A DNA stretch of 50,610 bases from an endosymbiont of Lamellibrachia barhami (lineage in GTDB: Bacteria; Pseudomonadota; Gammaproteobacteria; Chromatiales; Chromatiaceae), in contig NZ_JAAVSH020000001.1 in the NCBI RefSeq assembly GCF_011947365.2, positions 3,798,431 through 3,849,040 of the forward strand, written 5' to 3'. The notes below the pieces were generated by a model, which was not told the DNA's origin, ran no database searches, and worked only from the letters and a program-made list of their open reading frames with translations. Below, piece after piece: positions 8,262 through 16,957 of the stretch; position 1 is the stretch's first letter, and the number at the start of each line of letters is the position of its first letter. The translations under genes and the position numbers were made by a program.

Positions 8262-9448
8262 TGCCTCTCCCCCTGTTTCTCAAGCACCTTGCGGCGCGCA
8301 TGCAGGGTGCGCAGGGAACCGGAGATATCCGGCAGATCGGGCAGCAGCACCTCCCGGCCCAAACCTTGCAATTGCGCCATAAATGCCTGCACCTCTCCCG
8401 CCTGCATCTCAAAATTGCCCTCGATCCATTCGGCGGCAGTCGTCAGACTGTCGCGGTAGAGTCCCGCATCTCGCGCCAGCAGGGCCACCTTCGCCCCTTC
8501 AAGTTTCAACTGCAGATTCTGGAAGAGAAAATAGCGCTGTTCGGGCGGCAGCATGGCAGCAATAGGTCGATCGTGATGCCGCACCACCATCATCGATTTA
8601 AACCCCTCCCAGAGGTCGTCGAGAATCTTCCGCAGATTGAAGCCTTCGGCTGTCAGCGGCTCCATGCTCTCTGATGCCTGCGCCGGGCGTGGCGTTATAC
8701 CGCCCTGATCCCGCAGGGGCAGCTGATCCACCTGCTTGATCAACCCACCAATACGGGCACTCAGGCCAGCCATATCCACAATGGGCGCTATCTTCAATGC
8801 AGCTATCTCGCGGGCCACCTGTTCCCGCACGCTGTTCCATGCTGGATCGAGCGTGTCGCGCAAGCGTGAATCGGCTGCCTCCAGCGCGGTGATACTGGTA
8901 GCCACATCACCCTCCAGGGTGAGACGGTGGTTCGCCACCCGCATCAGGTATTCCGCCTCTGATATACGCCACTGCCCCTGATCGCTGCCAAGCCTGCGTT
9001 GCATATCCGACAGGGAGTCGTCCATCTGGATCCGTTGCGCCTGCATGGCATCTTGAGCCTGCTGCCATTGCTGGTGTTGATCCGCCAGTGCCTGGCGCTG
9101 GGATTCGATCTGCTGCTGTTGCAGCTCAAAGACACGGCGGGTCTCTTCCAGACCGGCGGCAAAAGTCGACTGCTCTTGCGCCCTGCGGGTCAGGTCTGTA
9201 TCGATCCGCTGCAACGACTGCTGCAGCGACTGTTGCATCTCCTGCCAGTAGCCGTGGCCGATGAACAGTCCGATACCGACCGCCAGCAGCGCAATCACTG
9301 CCAGCACCACCGCCAGTTTCGAGAGGTTGCCAGACGATGGGCGCGATCCCAAGTCTGTTGGCTGTGCTTCACTATCGGCCCCGACAACCGGCTCGATGGA
9401 CTCATCGACCCGCTCCCGCTCAGTTGCCGTTTTCCCCTGTTCTGTCAT
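8258..9448 (-). CDS. hemX: HemX, membrane-anchored haem-operon protein
   Basis: A 396-residue HemX-family protein, often annotated as a putative uroporphyrinogen-III C-methyltransferase although it lacks the methyltransferase fold. An acidic N-terminal tail precedes a single membrane segment at about 46-68 (AVVLAVIALLAVGIGLFIG). A long coiled coil rich in Gln and Arg (about 75-150) follows, then a helical C-terminal domain with the family signature ISEAEYLMRVANHRL. Its function in tetrapyrrole synthesis is not established. It is the third gene of the minus-strand group, separated from hemD by 115 bases that hold a palindromic repeat and overlapping hemY by four bases. Confidence 0.9.
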   Translation of the reverse strand: MTEQGKTATERERVDESIEPVVGADSEAQPTDLGSRPSSGNLSKLAVVLAVIALLAVGIGLFIGHGYWQEMQQSLQQSLQRIDTDLTRRAQEQSTFAAGLEETRRVFELQQQQIESQRQALADQHQQWQQAQDAMQAQRIQMDDSLSDMQRRLGSDQGQWRISEAEYLMRVANHRLTLEGDVATSITALEAADSRLRDTLDPAWNSVREQVAREIAALKIAPIVDMAGLSARIGGLIKQVDQLPLRDQGGITPRPAQASESMEPLTAEGFNLRKILDDLWEGFKSMMVVRHHDRPIAAMLPPEQRYFLFQNLQLKLEGAKVALLARDAGLYRDSLTTAAEWIEGNFEMQAGEVQAFMAQLQGLGREVLLPDLPDISGSLRTLHARRKVLEKQGERQ

Positions 9449-9512
9449 GACTCAGTGATACCGTTTGTTATGCGGCCATAGGCCACTTATCGATGCTGTT
9501 TCTCTATCTTTT

Positions 9513-9538
9513 GCCTGATCCGCTGCGCTTGATCAGGC
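9513..9538. repeat. 26-nt palindromic element, GCCTGATC stem
   Basis: Perfect 8-base arms GCCTGATC and GATCAGGC around the 10-base core CGCTGCGCTT, between hemD and hemX. First of six such elements in the window. In a transcript it would form a stem-loop inside the hem operon and could influence stability or processing. Confidence 0.85.
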
Positions 9539-9563
9539 CTGCGAATCTTACTCTGGATACAGA

Positions 9564-10331
9564 CTAGTTGGTCTCCATCCGCCACTCACAGAGCCGCCGA
9601 ACGATAGACTCGTCATCGGCGCCATCGGCCAGCACTATCTGTTCAAATCCCATCCGCTGTGCCTCTGCCACCATACGCGGACTGATCACCAGCAGCGGGG
9701 TTGCACGTAACCTCTGCCGACCGGCCTCTCCCAGCAGTGCGGCCAGACTGGCGAGAATATCGTTGCTCGTGGCCGTCACCACCTGAACCGTCCGGGACCA
9801 GCCGGCCAGCAAGGGAGCTACATCCACCACCCGCCGCTGCCGCCGATAGACCTCGGCATAGCTCACCTCGGCCCCCCGTTGTTTCAGGGTCTCACCCAGC
9901 AGCGCCCGGCCACCCACGCCCCGCACAATGACAATCCGCTTGCCAACGACCTGTTGCAGCTCTGGGGTTGCCAGCAGCCCTTCGCTGTCGAAGCGCACCG
10001 ACGGAACCACATCCGGCGGATAACCTGCCTGCAGCAACACTCGTGCAGTTCCCTTGCCGACCGATGCCAATCGGATGCCATCGGGCAACCGCTCTCCATG
10101 CAGCAGCTGCAGCCCGAAGGTGACCGCATTGGGACTAACGAAGATCAGGGTGTCCCCTGTCTCCATACCCAGCAATAACCGGGCGGCGTCCGCATCTTCT
10201 GTCGAGTCTATCCTGATCGCCGGGAAAGGAAGCGCCTTTCCGCCACTCGCCTCGATCCGCTCGCACAGCCCCCCCGCCTGATGCTCAGGCCGGGTGACAA
10301 GCACCCCGATGCCCCGCAGGTCGCAACTCAC
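9564..10331 (-). CDS. hemD: Uroporphyrinogen-III synthase
   Basis: A 255-residue HemD-family protein, which cyclises hydroxymethylbilane to uroporphyrinogen III with inversion of ring D. The family is poorly conserved, but two-domain features are visible: GVLVTRPEHQAGGLCERIEA near the start, FVSPNAVTFGLQLL around residue 65, GVGGRALLGETLKQRGAEV in domain 2, and TATSNDILASLAALLG, where a conserved T-S-x-x-x-L segment is expected. The start lies six bases after the hemC stop, consistent with an operon and the canonical pathway order. No membrane segment or fusion to HemX is seen; some relatives carry a hemDX fusion, here the two are separate. Confidence 0.92.
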   Translation of the reverse strand: MSCDLRGIGVLVTRPEHQAGGLCERIEASGGKALPFPAIRIDSTEDADAARLLLGMETGDTLIFVSPNAVTFGLQLLHGERLPDGIRLASVGKGTARVLLQAGYPPDVVPSVRFDSEGLLATPELQQVVGKRIVIVRGVGGRALLGETLKQRGAEVSYAEVYRRQRRVVDVAPLLAGWSRTVQVVTATSNDILASLAALLGEAGRQRLRATPLLVISPRMVAEAQRMGFEQIVLADGADDESIVRRLCEWRMETN

Positions 10332-10337
10332 ATTCAG

Positions 10338-11270
10338 TCAGTCTGCTTCGTAGAGGGTCGCCAGAATCTCATCGGCGCCCCAATCGAGCAGTTTCTCCGC
10401 CAACCCGAATCCCATCTGTTCCGCTTCGGCGGTGGTGCCCTCCACCTCGCCGCGAAGAATACGGCTGCCATCCGGCTCTCCCACCAGACCGCGCAACCAG
10501 AGAACCCCATTCTCCAGCATCGCGTACCCCGCAATGGGCACCTGGCAGCCGCCCATCAAGCGATGGTTCATCGCCCTTTCTGCGGTAACACAATAGGCGG
10601 TCTCCTGATGGTGCAGGGGCGCAAGCAGCGTGTTGATCCGCTCATCGTCGCTACGGCACTCGATCCCAACCGCCCCTTGACCGATCGCGGGAAGACTCTG
10701 CTCCGGGCCGATGGTGGCGGTGATGCGATCCTCGAAACCGAGACGAATCAACCCGGCCGTGGCGAGGATGATGGCATCGTATTCCCCATCGTCGAGTTTT
10801 CGCAGGCGGGTGTTGACGTTGCCCCGCAACGGTTTGATCACCAGATCCGGTCGCAGCTCGGCGAGCTGGCACTGACGGCGCAGGCTGGAGGTGCCGATGC
10901 AACTGCCTTCCTGCAGTTCATCGAAGCCCTTGAAGTTATTGGAGACGAAGGCATCCCGGGGATCCTCGCGCTGCATGATGACCGGCAGATGCAGCCCTTC
11001 CGGCAGCTCCACCGGTACATCTTTCATGGAGTGGACCGCGATATCGGCCCGGCCTTCCAGCATGCCCTGTTCCAACTCCTTGACGAACAGCCCCTTGCCG
11101 CCGATCTTGGCCAGGGGGGTGTCCAGTATCTTGTCGCCCTGGGTCTTCATACCCACCAGTTCAATCTTGATGCCGGGGTGCGCTTTTCCAAGTTCAGCGG
11201 CCACATGTTCAGCCTGCCACATGGCAAGGGGGGAGACTCGGGTGGCGATACGGATGGTCTTCTGGGGCAT
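10338..11270 (-). CDS. hemC: Hydroxymethylbilane synthase (porphobilinogen deaminase)
   Basis: A 310-residue cytoplasmic enzyme that polymerises four porphobilinogens into hydroxymethylbilane. Cofactor-anchoring Cys242 lies in [11 protein letters not shown], where the dipyrromethane primer is attached. Catalytic Asp84 sits in HSMKDVP, and the substrate-binding [11 protein letters not shown] and [10 protein letters not shown] segments are present. Length matches the family. It heads hemC-hemD-hemX-hemY. Upstream lie 354 bases of repeats and then the algZ-algR-cytochrome operon on the same strand, so hemC probably has its own promoter within that region. Confidence 0.96.
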   Translation of the reverse strand: MPQKTIRIATRVSPLAMWQAEHVAAELGKAHPGIKIELVGMKTQGDKILDTPLAKIGGKGLFVKELEQGMLEGRADIAVHSMKDVPVELPEGLHLPVIMQREDPRDAFVSNNFKGFDELQEGSCIGTSSLRRQCQLAELRPDLVIKPLRGNVNTRLRKLDDGEYDAIILATAGLIRLGFEDRITATIGPEQSLPAIGQGAVGIECRSDDERINTLLAPLHHQETAYCVTAERAMNHRLMGGCQVPIAGYAMLENGVLWLRGLVGEPDGSRILRGEVEGTTAEAEQMGFGLAEKLLDWGADEILATLYEAD

Positions 11271-11624
11271 GTTAAAGGGGCCTCGATATTAATAATGCCG
11301 GTATTATTGTTTTCTGAAGATCTGATCCCGGAAGGGCTTACAGCCAAATCCAGCCCAGACAGGCCTATGCTAAAGCCTGCCTTGCCTGCAAGCAATTTAT
11401 TATCTGATCAGTTCGCATCATAGCCTCGTAGGTTGGGTTAGGCGCACATCACCGCAATGATCAGTCATTTCCACTAATGCCAAGCGTGCGCCGTAACCCA
11501 ACAGTTTCCGCGATATTCTTGCTCAGGCGTTGGGTTACGATGCGCTCAGGCAACGCCGACAAGCAGAAAAAGAGGCATTGTTGCGCATCTAACCCAACCT
11601 ACGCTTTCTTTGTAACGATAGGGT
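11271..11624. other. Intergenic region between hemC and the cytochrome gene
   Basis: 354 bases without a gene. About half is occupied by the nested palindrome described at 11428-11602. The remainder, nearest hemC, should hold the hemC promoter, but no strong sigma-70 hexamers stand out. Confidence 0.6.
11428..11602. repeat. Nested GTTGGGTTA palindrome
   Basis: Outer arms GTAGGTTGGGTTA (11428-11440) and TAACCCAACCTAC (11590-11602) are perfectly complementary. Inside them, GTAACCCAAC (11493-11502) and GTTGGGTTAC (11529-11538) form a second perfect pair. The result looks like two back-to-back palindromic units, the arrangement expected of paired REP-like elements. It separates hemC from the upstream operon. 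Confidence 0.75.
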
Positions 11625-12278
11625 TCAGCGTTGTCTCGCGTAGTAATTGACCAGTGCTTCCAGACTCTCGACACCCTGTATTTGCATCATCGAGGTGAAT
11701 CTCCGCGACATACCCCGCTCCGCCCGATTGACACCGACCAGGTAGTCTTTCAAGGTCCAGCGCAGGTAGGGTTTCCATTGACCGGCAAGCCGCCCGGCAT
11801 CGTCTTGCGGATCGCTGCCTGCCTCTCCGTGACACTTTTCACAATAGCGGCGATGCAACTTCTCGCCTCTCTCCACCAAGCGCCAATCAGTTCCCTGTTT
11901 TATCGGGCGGTATTCCCGGGAGGAGAAATAGCCGGCCATCCGGCGGACCTCCTCCGGCGTGTATCCGGGCAGGATTCTGCCCATTACCGTGCTGAAACGA
12001 TCTCCCCGACGATAAGCCTCCATCACTTCGGTGAAATAGTTTTCGGAGAGCCCCGCAATCGACGGAGTGGCCGGACCAAAACTGCGTCCCTCGAAGCCAT
12101 GGCAGCCAAAGCAGCCTCCGGCGAGGGTTTCGCCATCGGCCCCGTCCATCAGTTCGGGGGCGGTCTCGGTGTGCACTTGCGGTACAGCAGCCACCGGCTT
12201 TTGCGCCTCTTTGGGGGGCACACTGCAGGCAGTCAACAGCAACAGTACGACGCCAACGGCCCGCAGACGAAATATCAT
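11625..12278 (-). CDS. Dihaem c-type cytochrome lipoprotein (FccA-like)
   Basis: A 217-residue exported cytochrome. The signal peptide ends in a lipobox LTAC with lipid-modified Cys18, so it should be membrane-anchored in the periplasm. Two c-type haem sites are present: CFGCH (56-60) and CEKCH (146-150). The segment between them, SIAGLSENYFTEVMEAYRRG followed by STVMGRILPGYT, is strongly reminiscent of the cytochrome subunit of flavocytochrome c sulfide dehydrogenase (FccA/SoxF partner). No flavoprotein subunit is adjacent. It starts inside the algR stop (four-base overlap), so it is translationally coupled to the two-component pair. Its position between algR and hemC, which are neighbours in Pseudomonas, suggests an insertion. 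Cytochrome c is certain; sulfide chemistry is only a family hint. Confidence 0.9.
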   Translation of the reverse strand: MIFRLRAVGVVLLLLTACSVPPKEAQKPVAAVPQVHTETAPELMDGADGETLAGGCFGCHGFEGRSFGPATPSIAGLSENYFTEVMEAYRRGDRFSTVMGRILPGYTPEEVRRMAGYFSSREYRPIKQGTDWRLVERGEKLHRRYCEKCHGEAGSDPQDDAGRLAGQWKPYLRWTLKDYLVGVNRAERGMSRRFTSMMQIQGVESLEALVNYYARQR

Positions 12279-13015
12279 CCGTCTGGCGCCCCTTTCAACC
12301 AGCGCCGCACCTCCGGCAGATGACGGCGACTCACCTCCAGACGCTCCTCACACCCGCTCAAGACCACCTGCATCTTCCCATCCGCCCCCCTCTCCAGCCC
12401 TTTCAGATGCCGTCTCACAACCAATGCATTCCGATGGATGCGCAGCAGCCAATCGGCGTAACGCTCCTCCAGAGACTTCAGGGTATCCTCCAACAACGCC
12501 TCTCCCGCACCATGCCGCACGGCAATATATTTACTGTCGGCCCGCAGGTAGATCACTTCATCGAGGGAGAGACTCAACACGCCGCCACGATAGCTTACAT
12601 TTAGCAGTGGTGTCTTCTCCCGCGCCACCTGTCCCAGCGTTTCGCGTTGTGGCCGGGTGATCCGGCGGCATCGCGCCAGCGCCTGGCGTAGACGCTCCCG
12701 GCGCACCGGTTTCAGCAGATAGTCCTGCGCCTCCCTTTCGAAGGCCTCCAGCGCATGTTCGTCGTAGGCGGTGGTGAAGATCACTACAGGGGGCGTTTCA
12801 AATCCGGCAAGCTGGCCCGCAGCTTCCAGCCCATCCATACCCGGCATGCGAATGTCCATCAATACCAGATCGACACCCTGTTGGGCGCAAAACTTCAGGG
12901 AATCCTCTCCATTGACGGCCTCTCCCACCACTTGGTAGGGCGCGCCCAACTCGGCTATGAGCCCAGCCAGTCGTTCCCTGGCCAGCGCCTCGTCATCCAC
13001 CAGCAGAATCCTCAC
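12275..13015 (-). CDS. algR: LytTR-family response regulator (AlgR-like)
   Basis: A 246-residue regulator. The N-terminal receiver domain has acidic residues D7, D8 and E9, phosphoacceptor Asp54 in LVLMDIRMPGMDG and Lys102 in YLLKPVRRERL. The C-terminal LytTR DNA-binding domain (about 140-240) carries VIYLRADSKYIAVR and WLLRIHRNALV. In Pseudomonas AlgR controls alginate, twitching motility and virulence genes and lies beside algZ and hemC, as here. It overlaps algZ by four bases upstream and the cytochrome gene by four bases downstream. Its targets in this organism are not known; pilU in this window is one candidate if twitching control is conserved. Confidence 0.9.
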   Translation of the reverse strand: MRILLVDDEALARERLAGLIAELGAPYQVVGEAVNGEDSLKFCAQQGVDLVLMDIRMPGMDGLEAAGQLAGFETPPVVIFTTAYDEHALEAFEREAQDYLLKPVRRERLRQALARCRRITRPQRETLGQVAREKTPLLNVSYRGGVLSLSLDEVIYLRADSKYIAVRHGAGEALLEDTLKSLEERYADWLLRIHRNALVVRRHLKGLERGADGKMQVVLSGCEERLEVSRRHLPEVRRWLKGAPDG

Positions 13016-14079
13016 TCCAGCCTCCAGGGATGGGGAAAAAACAGCCGTACCTGGTGCTCCCCCTCCACCTTGGACTCGCTCAGACCCGCCTCTGTATCGA
13101 AAAGCCCGGCCAGTCGTTGGCGGACATTTTCCAACGCCAGGCTATTGCCCTTGCGCGGGGAAGTGGCCGTCGACTGCGGCAGGGTATTGCGGATACTGAG
13201 ATTGACCCGTCGCCGCCGGTAACGACCGACGATGCGCACCACCCCCCCCTCGGCAGCAGGTTCGATCCCATGGTAGACCGCATTCTCCAGCAGGGGCTGC
13301 AGAATCAACGACGGCAGCATTGCACGCTCCGGCAGCGCTTCCAGATCCCACTCCACGCGCAGGCGTTCTCCAAGCCGCTGACGCTCCACGTTCAGGTATT
13401 GGCGGGCCAGCTCCAGCTCTCTGCCGAGGGTGGAGAGGCGACGTACGTCCCCCAACGAAGCCCGGAACAGATCGGCCAGATCCTCCACCACCTCCTCTGC
13501 CAGTCTGGGATTACTGCGGGTAAGACTGGCGATGGTGTTCATACTGTTGAAAAGGAAATGGGGACGGATGCGGGACTGCAGCGCCTGCAGCCGGGCGGCG
13601 TTCTCCGCCTCCACCTGCTGTCGCCAGAGATATTGCAGATAGAGATAACGCAGCACCACCACCCCGACGATGGCGCTGATGCCCAGACCTTTGACCAGCA
13701 ACGCCAGATGGTGCTCCGGCGACAGCCCGTGGCCGGAAATCAGCTGGCTCAACTCGATCACCACCACCGTGGCGCAGAGCAGCAGCCCCCAGGCCAACAG
13801 CCCGGCCCACCGATTACCCAGACCCGGCAACCGGCGCCGCAACAGACAGAGCATCCCCGCCGTACCCAAGGCGATCCACTGTAGCAGCAGGGAGTTGACG
13901 CTGAGGGACTGCCAGAACAACGCCAGCGGACGCTCGTCGGCCAGGGTGAGCACCATCGCCAACAGCTCTGTCGTCACCACCACGGCAAAGACCGCACGGA
14001 TACTGCAAAAGCCGGGGAGAAAGATCTCCTGTCTGCCCCCATCGCCGATCTCCGTCTGTTCCTTTCCCGCCTGATGCAT
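13012..14079 (-). CDS. algZ: LytS/AlgZ-type sensor histidine kinase
   Basis: A 355-residue membrane kinase. Four hydrophobic segments lie at about 25-45, 58-80, 92-112 and 126-147; there is no large periplasmic sensor domain. The His_kinase domain has the acceptor His174 in RIRPHFLFNSMNTIASL and the N-box LILQPLLENAVYHGI at 257-271. As in AlgZ/FimS, the usual DxGxG G-box is replaced by IRNTLPQS followed by GNSLALENVRQRL, so ATP-dependent autophosphorylation may be weak; this is a family trait rather than damage. It pairs with algR by four-base overlap and is divergent from argH, 58 bases away, exactly as in Pseudomonas. Confidence 0.9.
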   Translation of the reverse strand: MHQAGKEQTEIGDGGRQEIFLPGFCSIRAVFAVVVTTELLAMVLTLADERPLALFWQSLSVNSLLLQWIALGTAGMLCLLRRRLPGLGNRWAGLLAWGLLLCATVVVIELSQLISGHGLSPEHHLALLVKGLGISAIVGVVVLRYLYLQYLWRQQVEAENAARLQALQSRIRPHFLFNSMNTIASLTRSNPRLAEEVVEDLADLFRASLGDVRRLSTLGRELELARQYLNVERQRLGERLRVEWDLEALPERAMLPSLILQPLLENAVYHGIEPAAEGGVVRIVGRYRRRRVNLSIRNTLPQSTATSPRKGNSLALENVRQRLAGLFDTEAGLSESKVEGEHQVRLFFPHPWRLE

Positions 14080-14091
14080 CTCTCAATCGCC

Positions 14092-14100
14092 TGCTATAAT
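14092..14100 (+). promoter_or_regulatory. Extended -10 promoter of argH
   Basis: TGCTATAAT is a perfect extended -10 element (TGn plus TATAAT at 14095-14100), 37 bases before the argH start. No good -35 hexamer is visible, which extended -10 promoters tolerate. Confidence 0.5.
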
Positions 14101-14137
14101 CCGTGTTTTTCCGCTTTCATCTTCAGGATAGCCCTTC

Positions 14138-15532
14138 ATGAGCGAAAACAACGCGTCTGCGAAACTTTCATCCGCCCGCCTGAACGCGCCCACCGACGCC
14201 TTTGTTGAGGCCTTTACTGCCTCCGTCGAGTTTGACCAACGACTCTACCAGCATGACATCCAGGGCTCCATTGCCCACGCCACCATGCTGGAGAAACAGG
14301 GCATACTCACCGCCACCGAGCGGGACGACATCATCCGCGGGCTGGAGACGATTGGCGAGTCTATCGCCCAGGGCGACTTCGAGTGGTCGATCGCCCAGGA
14401 GGATGTCCACATGAACCTGGAGGCCGCCCTCACCGAGGCTATCGGTGATGCCGGCAAGAAGCTGCACACCGGGCGCTCCCGCAACGACCAGGTGGCCACC
14501 GACATCCGCCTCTGGCTGCGCGACGAGATCGAAGTGGTCCGTGACGGCATCCAACGCCTGCAGCAGGCCCTGCTCGACCTTGCCGAGCGGGAGGCCGACA
14601 CCATCCTGCCCGGCTTTACCCACCTGCAGACCGCCCAGCCGATCACCTTCGGCCACCACATGATGGCCTGGTTCGAGATGCTGGTGCGTGACCGGGAGCG
14701 TTTCGCCGACTGCAACCGGCGGCTCAACGTAATGCCCCTGGGGGCCGCCGCCCTGGCAGGCACCACCTACCCCATCGATCGTCATTACACGGCTCAACTG
14801 CTCGGCTTCGACCGCCCCAGCGAGAACTCACTGGATTCGGTCTCAGACCGGGACTTCGCCATCGAATTCGCCGCCAACGCCAGCATCCTGATGATGCATC
14901 TGTCGCGCTTCTCCGAGGAGTTGATCCTCTGGTCCTCCGCGCAGTTCGGATTTATCGAACTCTCCGACAGCTTCTGCACCGGCTCCTCCATCATGCCGCA
15001 AAAGAAAAACCCGGACGTTCCGGAACTGATCCGCGGAAAAACGGGACGTATCTTCGGTCACCTGATCGGCCTGCTGACCCTGATGAAGGGGCAACCCCTG
15101 GCCTATAACAAGGACAACCAAGAGGACAAGGAGCCTCTGTTCGACACCGTCGACAACCTGCAGGGATCGCTCAGGGTTTTTGCCGAGATGATGCCCGGCG
15201 TCACCTGCCGCAAAGAAAATATGCGCGATGCGGCAATGAAGGGCTTCGCTACCGCCACCGACCTGGCTGACTACCTGGTGGGCAGGGGGATGCCCTTCCG
15301 GGATGCCCACGACGTGGTGGGACGCGCCGTGGCCTTCGGCGTGGCGGAGGGGCGAGACCTCTCGGCCATGAGCCTGGAAGAGCTGCAGGGCTTCTCCAAA
15401 ACCATCGAGGCCGACGTCTTCGAGGTGCTGACCCTGGAGGGGTCGGTGGCAGCGCGCGACCACATCGGAGGCACCGCCCCAGCCCAAGTCCGGGCCGCCA
15501 TCGCCCGAGCCAGGACTGCGCTTGCTCTGTAG
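14138..15532 (+). CDS. argH: Argininosuccinate lyase
   Basis: A 464-residue enzyme of the fumarase/aspartase superfamily that splits argininosuccinate into arginine and fumarate in the last step of arginine synthesis. The signature loop [12 protein letters not shown] carries the catalytic serine. [20 protein letters not shown] and [10 protein letters not shown]-like [14 protein letters not shown], with the catalytic histidine, are also present. Length matches E. coli ArgH (457). The ATG follows a short leader with an AGGAT ribosome binding site. The stop codon abuts a palindromic repeat. Divergence from algZ is conserved in Pseudomonas. Confidence 0.96.
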   Translation: MSENNASAKLSSARLNAPTDAFVEAFTASVEFDQRLYQHDIQGSIAHATMLEKQGILTATERDDIIRGLETIGESIAQGDFEWSIAQEDVHMNLEAALTEAIGDAGKKLHTGRSRNDQVATDIRLWLRDEIEVVRDGIQRLQQALLDLAEREADTILPGFTHLQTAQPITFGHHMMAWFEMLVRDRERFADCNRRLNVMPLGAAALAGTTYPIDRHYTAQLLGFDRPSENSLDSVSDRDFAIEFAANASILMMHLSRFSEELILWSSAQFGFIELSDSFCTGSSIMPQKKNPDVPELIRGKTGRIFGHLIGLLTLMKGQPLAYNKDNQEDKEPLFDTVDNLQGSLRVFAEMMPGVTCRKENMRDAAMKGFATATDLADYLVGRGMPFRDAHDVVGRAVAFGVAEGRDLSAMSLEELQGFSKTIEADVFEVLTLEGSVAARDHIGGTAPAQVRAAIARARTALAL

Positions 15533-15558
15533 GCCTGATCAAGCGCAGCGGATCAGGC
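15533..15558. repeat. 26-nt palindromic element, GCCTGATC stem, directly after argH
   Basis: Arms GCCTGATC and GATCAGGC around AAGCGCAGCG, the inverse orientation of the copy at 9513. It begins one base after the argH stop codon and forms a head-to-head pair with the next element. Confidence 0.85.
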
Positions 15559-15574
15559 ATTTGGGCCTCTGGTT

Positions 15575-15600
15575 GCCGGTTCCGCTACGCTTGAACCGGC
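15575..15600. repeat. 26-nt palindromic element, GCCGGTTC stem
   Basis: Arms GCCGGTTC and GAACCGGC around CGCTACGCTT. Same core as the preceding element but a different stem sequence on both sides, so the pairing is preserved. The two elements face each other 16 bases apart, the paired layout typical of REP/BIME repeats. Confidence 0.85.
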
Positions 15601-15603
15601 CTA

Positions 15604-15631
15604 CGCCTTTAGCCTTTAGCCTTTAGCCTTT
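15604..15631. repeat. Four tandem 7-bp units (AGCCTTT)
   Basis: CGCCTTT followed by three exact AGCCTTT units, between the palindromes and the start of the MazG-like gene at 15641. A short tandem tract this close to a start codon can vary in length by slippage; it lies where the ribosome binding site would be expected, and no clear one is seen. Confidence 0.8.
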
Positions 15632-15640
15632 AAAACCATC

Positions 15641-16003
15641 ATGCCAAAAGACTCCCTCGACAACCTGAACACCCGCCTCAAGGCCTTTGCCCAGACCCGC
15701 AACTGGGAGCAGTTCCACGATCCTAAAAACCTGTCGATGGCGCTGATCGCAGAGTGCGCTGAACTGGTGGAGCATTTTCAGTGGCTGACACCGGAGCAGA
15801 GCATGAATCTGCCGCCGGAGAAGCTCGACGAGGTGACACTGGAGATGGCCGATATCCTGATCTACCTGATCCGCTGCGCCGAACGCCTCGACATCAACCT
15901 GGTCGATGCGGCTTACCGCAAGATCGAAATCAATGAATCGCGCTACCCCACCGACAAAGTCTACGGCGACGCCCGCCGGGCATCTGAATACGATAAAGAT
16001 TAA
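15641..16003 (+). CDS. MazG-like nucleotide pyrophosphohydrolase
   Basis: A 120-residue all-alpha NTP pyrophosphatase of the MazG/dCTPase type that hydrolyses non-canonical or excess nucleoside triphosphates to monophosphates. The metal-binding pattern is visible: ALIAECAELVEHFQW (E-x2-E) and, downstream, EVTLEMADILIYL (E-x3-D). It is a single-domain protein, like DCTPP1 or iMazG, rather than two-domain MazG. It lies upstream of the degenerate GGDEF gene and cyaA on the same strand, with a 132-base gap, so co-transcription is possible but not evident. Confidence 0.87.
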   Translation: MPKDSLDNLNTRLKAFAQTRNWEQFHDPKNLSMALIAECAELVEHFQWLTPEQSMNLPPEKLDEVTLEMADILIYLIRCAERLDINLVDAAYRKIEINESRYPTDKVYGDARRASEYDKD

Positions 16004-16135
16004 AGATTCTTCTTCCCCTGCCGTTAAGATTTTTGCGGGTTCCTCTCTCCATCGGTCAGAGGAACAAACAGAGGCAAACACAGACCGGTCCGAAGAGAAA
16101 TGCATTGGGCCGCCTTCATTGAGTGGGGAATCAGA

Positions 16136-16957
16136 ATGACTGATGGAATCAGTTTCAACCAGGCACTGTTCGATGCCTGCCCGACAGGCGTTTTGGCAGT
16201 GGACCAGGATATTCGCATCCGCTGGATCAACCCAGCCCTTGAATACATGTTGGACCTGTCCGCCGACGAGCTGGTAGGCAAGGATCAGCAAACACTCCCG
16301 GAAGGGTTGCACGCACTGTTCGAAACCACGGAGATCCTCCACCTCTCCATCGATGGTACAGATGAACGCTGGCTGCGGCGGGATGTACGGGAGATCAATG
16401 ATGGGGCGCAGACACCACTCAAACTCCATTTCTACCAGGATATCAGCGGTCAGGTAGCTGCACAGATGGAACGCGAGGCCCTGCAGAAGCAGGTGGATGA
16501 GTTGACCATAACCGACCCCTTGACCGGACTTGCGAACCAACGCGCAACCTTGCAGGCTCTGGCGGCACAGGTGACGCGCAGCCGCCGCTATAACAATCCG
16601 CTCACCCTTGCCGTGGTCCGTATCAGCGACCCGGACGATCCAACCGTCCCCCTGGATAGTGACAGGGTTGTCGCAGTCGCCCAGTATCTGCGTGACCGGC
16701 TTCGCTGGGCCGATACCATTGGCCATTACGAAGAGGATCTGTTCATGCTGGTGCTGCCCGAGACCAGTGAATCCGATGCCCGCAAGCTTCTGGAAAAGAT
16801 CCAGCAGGAGTGCCGGGATGGCAGCCTGAACTTACTGGGAGACAAAACCGCACCCCATTTCGGGATCGGTGTTGTCGCCTGGGAAAGAGGTAACGACCCG
16901 CATCTGCTGATTCGCCACGCCATGGAGGCATTGGAGTCATCATCCGGGAGTCGTTAG
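16136..16957 (+). CDS. PAS protein with degenerate GGDEF domain
   Basis: A 273-residue cytoplasmic protein. Residues 5-100 form a PAS domain (FDACPTGVLAVDQDIRIRWI...). A short coiled linker leads into a GGDEF domain that starts with the canonical TDPLTGLANQRATL (126-139). The signature is degraded: HYEEDLFMLVLP has EEDLF (199-203) where GGDEF belongs, and the metal-binding DxD region is also altered (VVRISDPDD). It should not make c-di-GMP and may instead bind a nucleotide or act as a regulator. I chose the ATG at 16136 because GGGGA lies seven bases upstream and the PAS fold begins there. Its stop TAG shares one base with the GTG start of cyaA, so the two are translationally coupled. Confidence 0.86.
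   Translation: MTDGISFNQALFDACPTGVLAVDQDIRIRWINPALEYMLDLSADELVGKDQQTLPEGLHALFETTEILHLSIDGTDERWLRRDVREINDGAQTPLKLHFYQDISGQVAAQMEREALQKQVDELTITDPLTGLANQRATLQALAAQVTRSRRYNNPLTLAVVRISDPDDPTVPLDSDRVVAVAQYLRDRLRWADTIGHYEEDLFMLVLPETSESDARKLLEKIQQECRDGSLNLLGDKTAPHFGIGVVAWERGNDPHLLIRHAMEALESSSGSR

Noticed and set aside
10281-11423. 380-codon open frame opposite hemC
   Set aside because: It is antisense to a certain hemC gene, has no recognisable domains and a composition typical of the complementary strand of GC-rich coding DNA.
15623-16726. 367-codon open frame opposite the MazG-like and PAS-GGDEF genes
   Set aside because: Spans two well-supported genes on the opposite strand and shows no domain.
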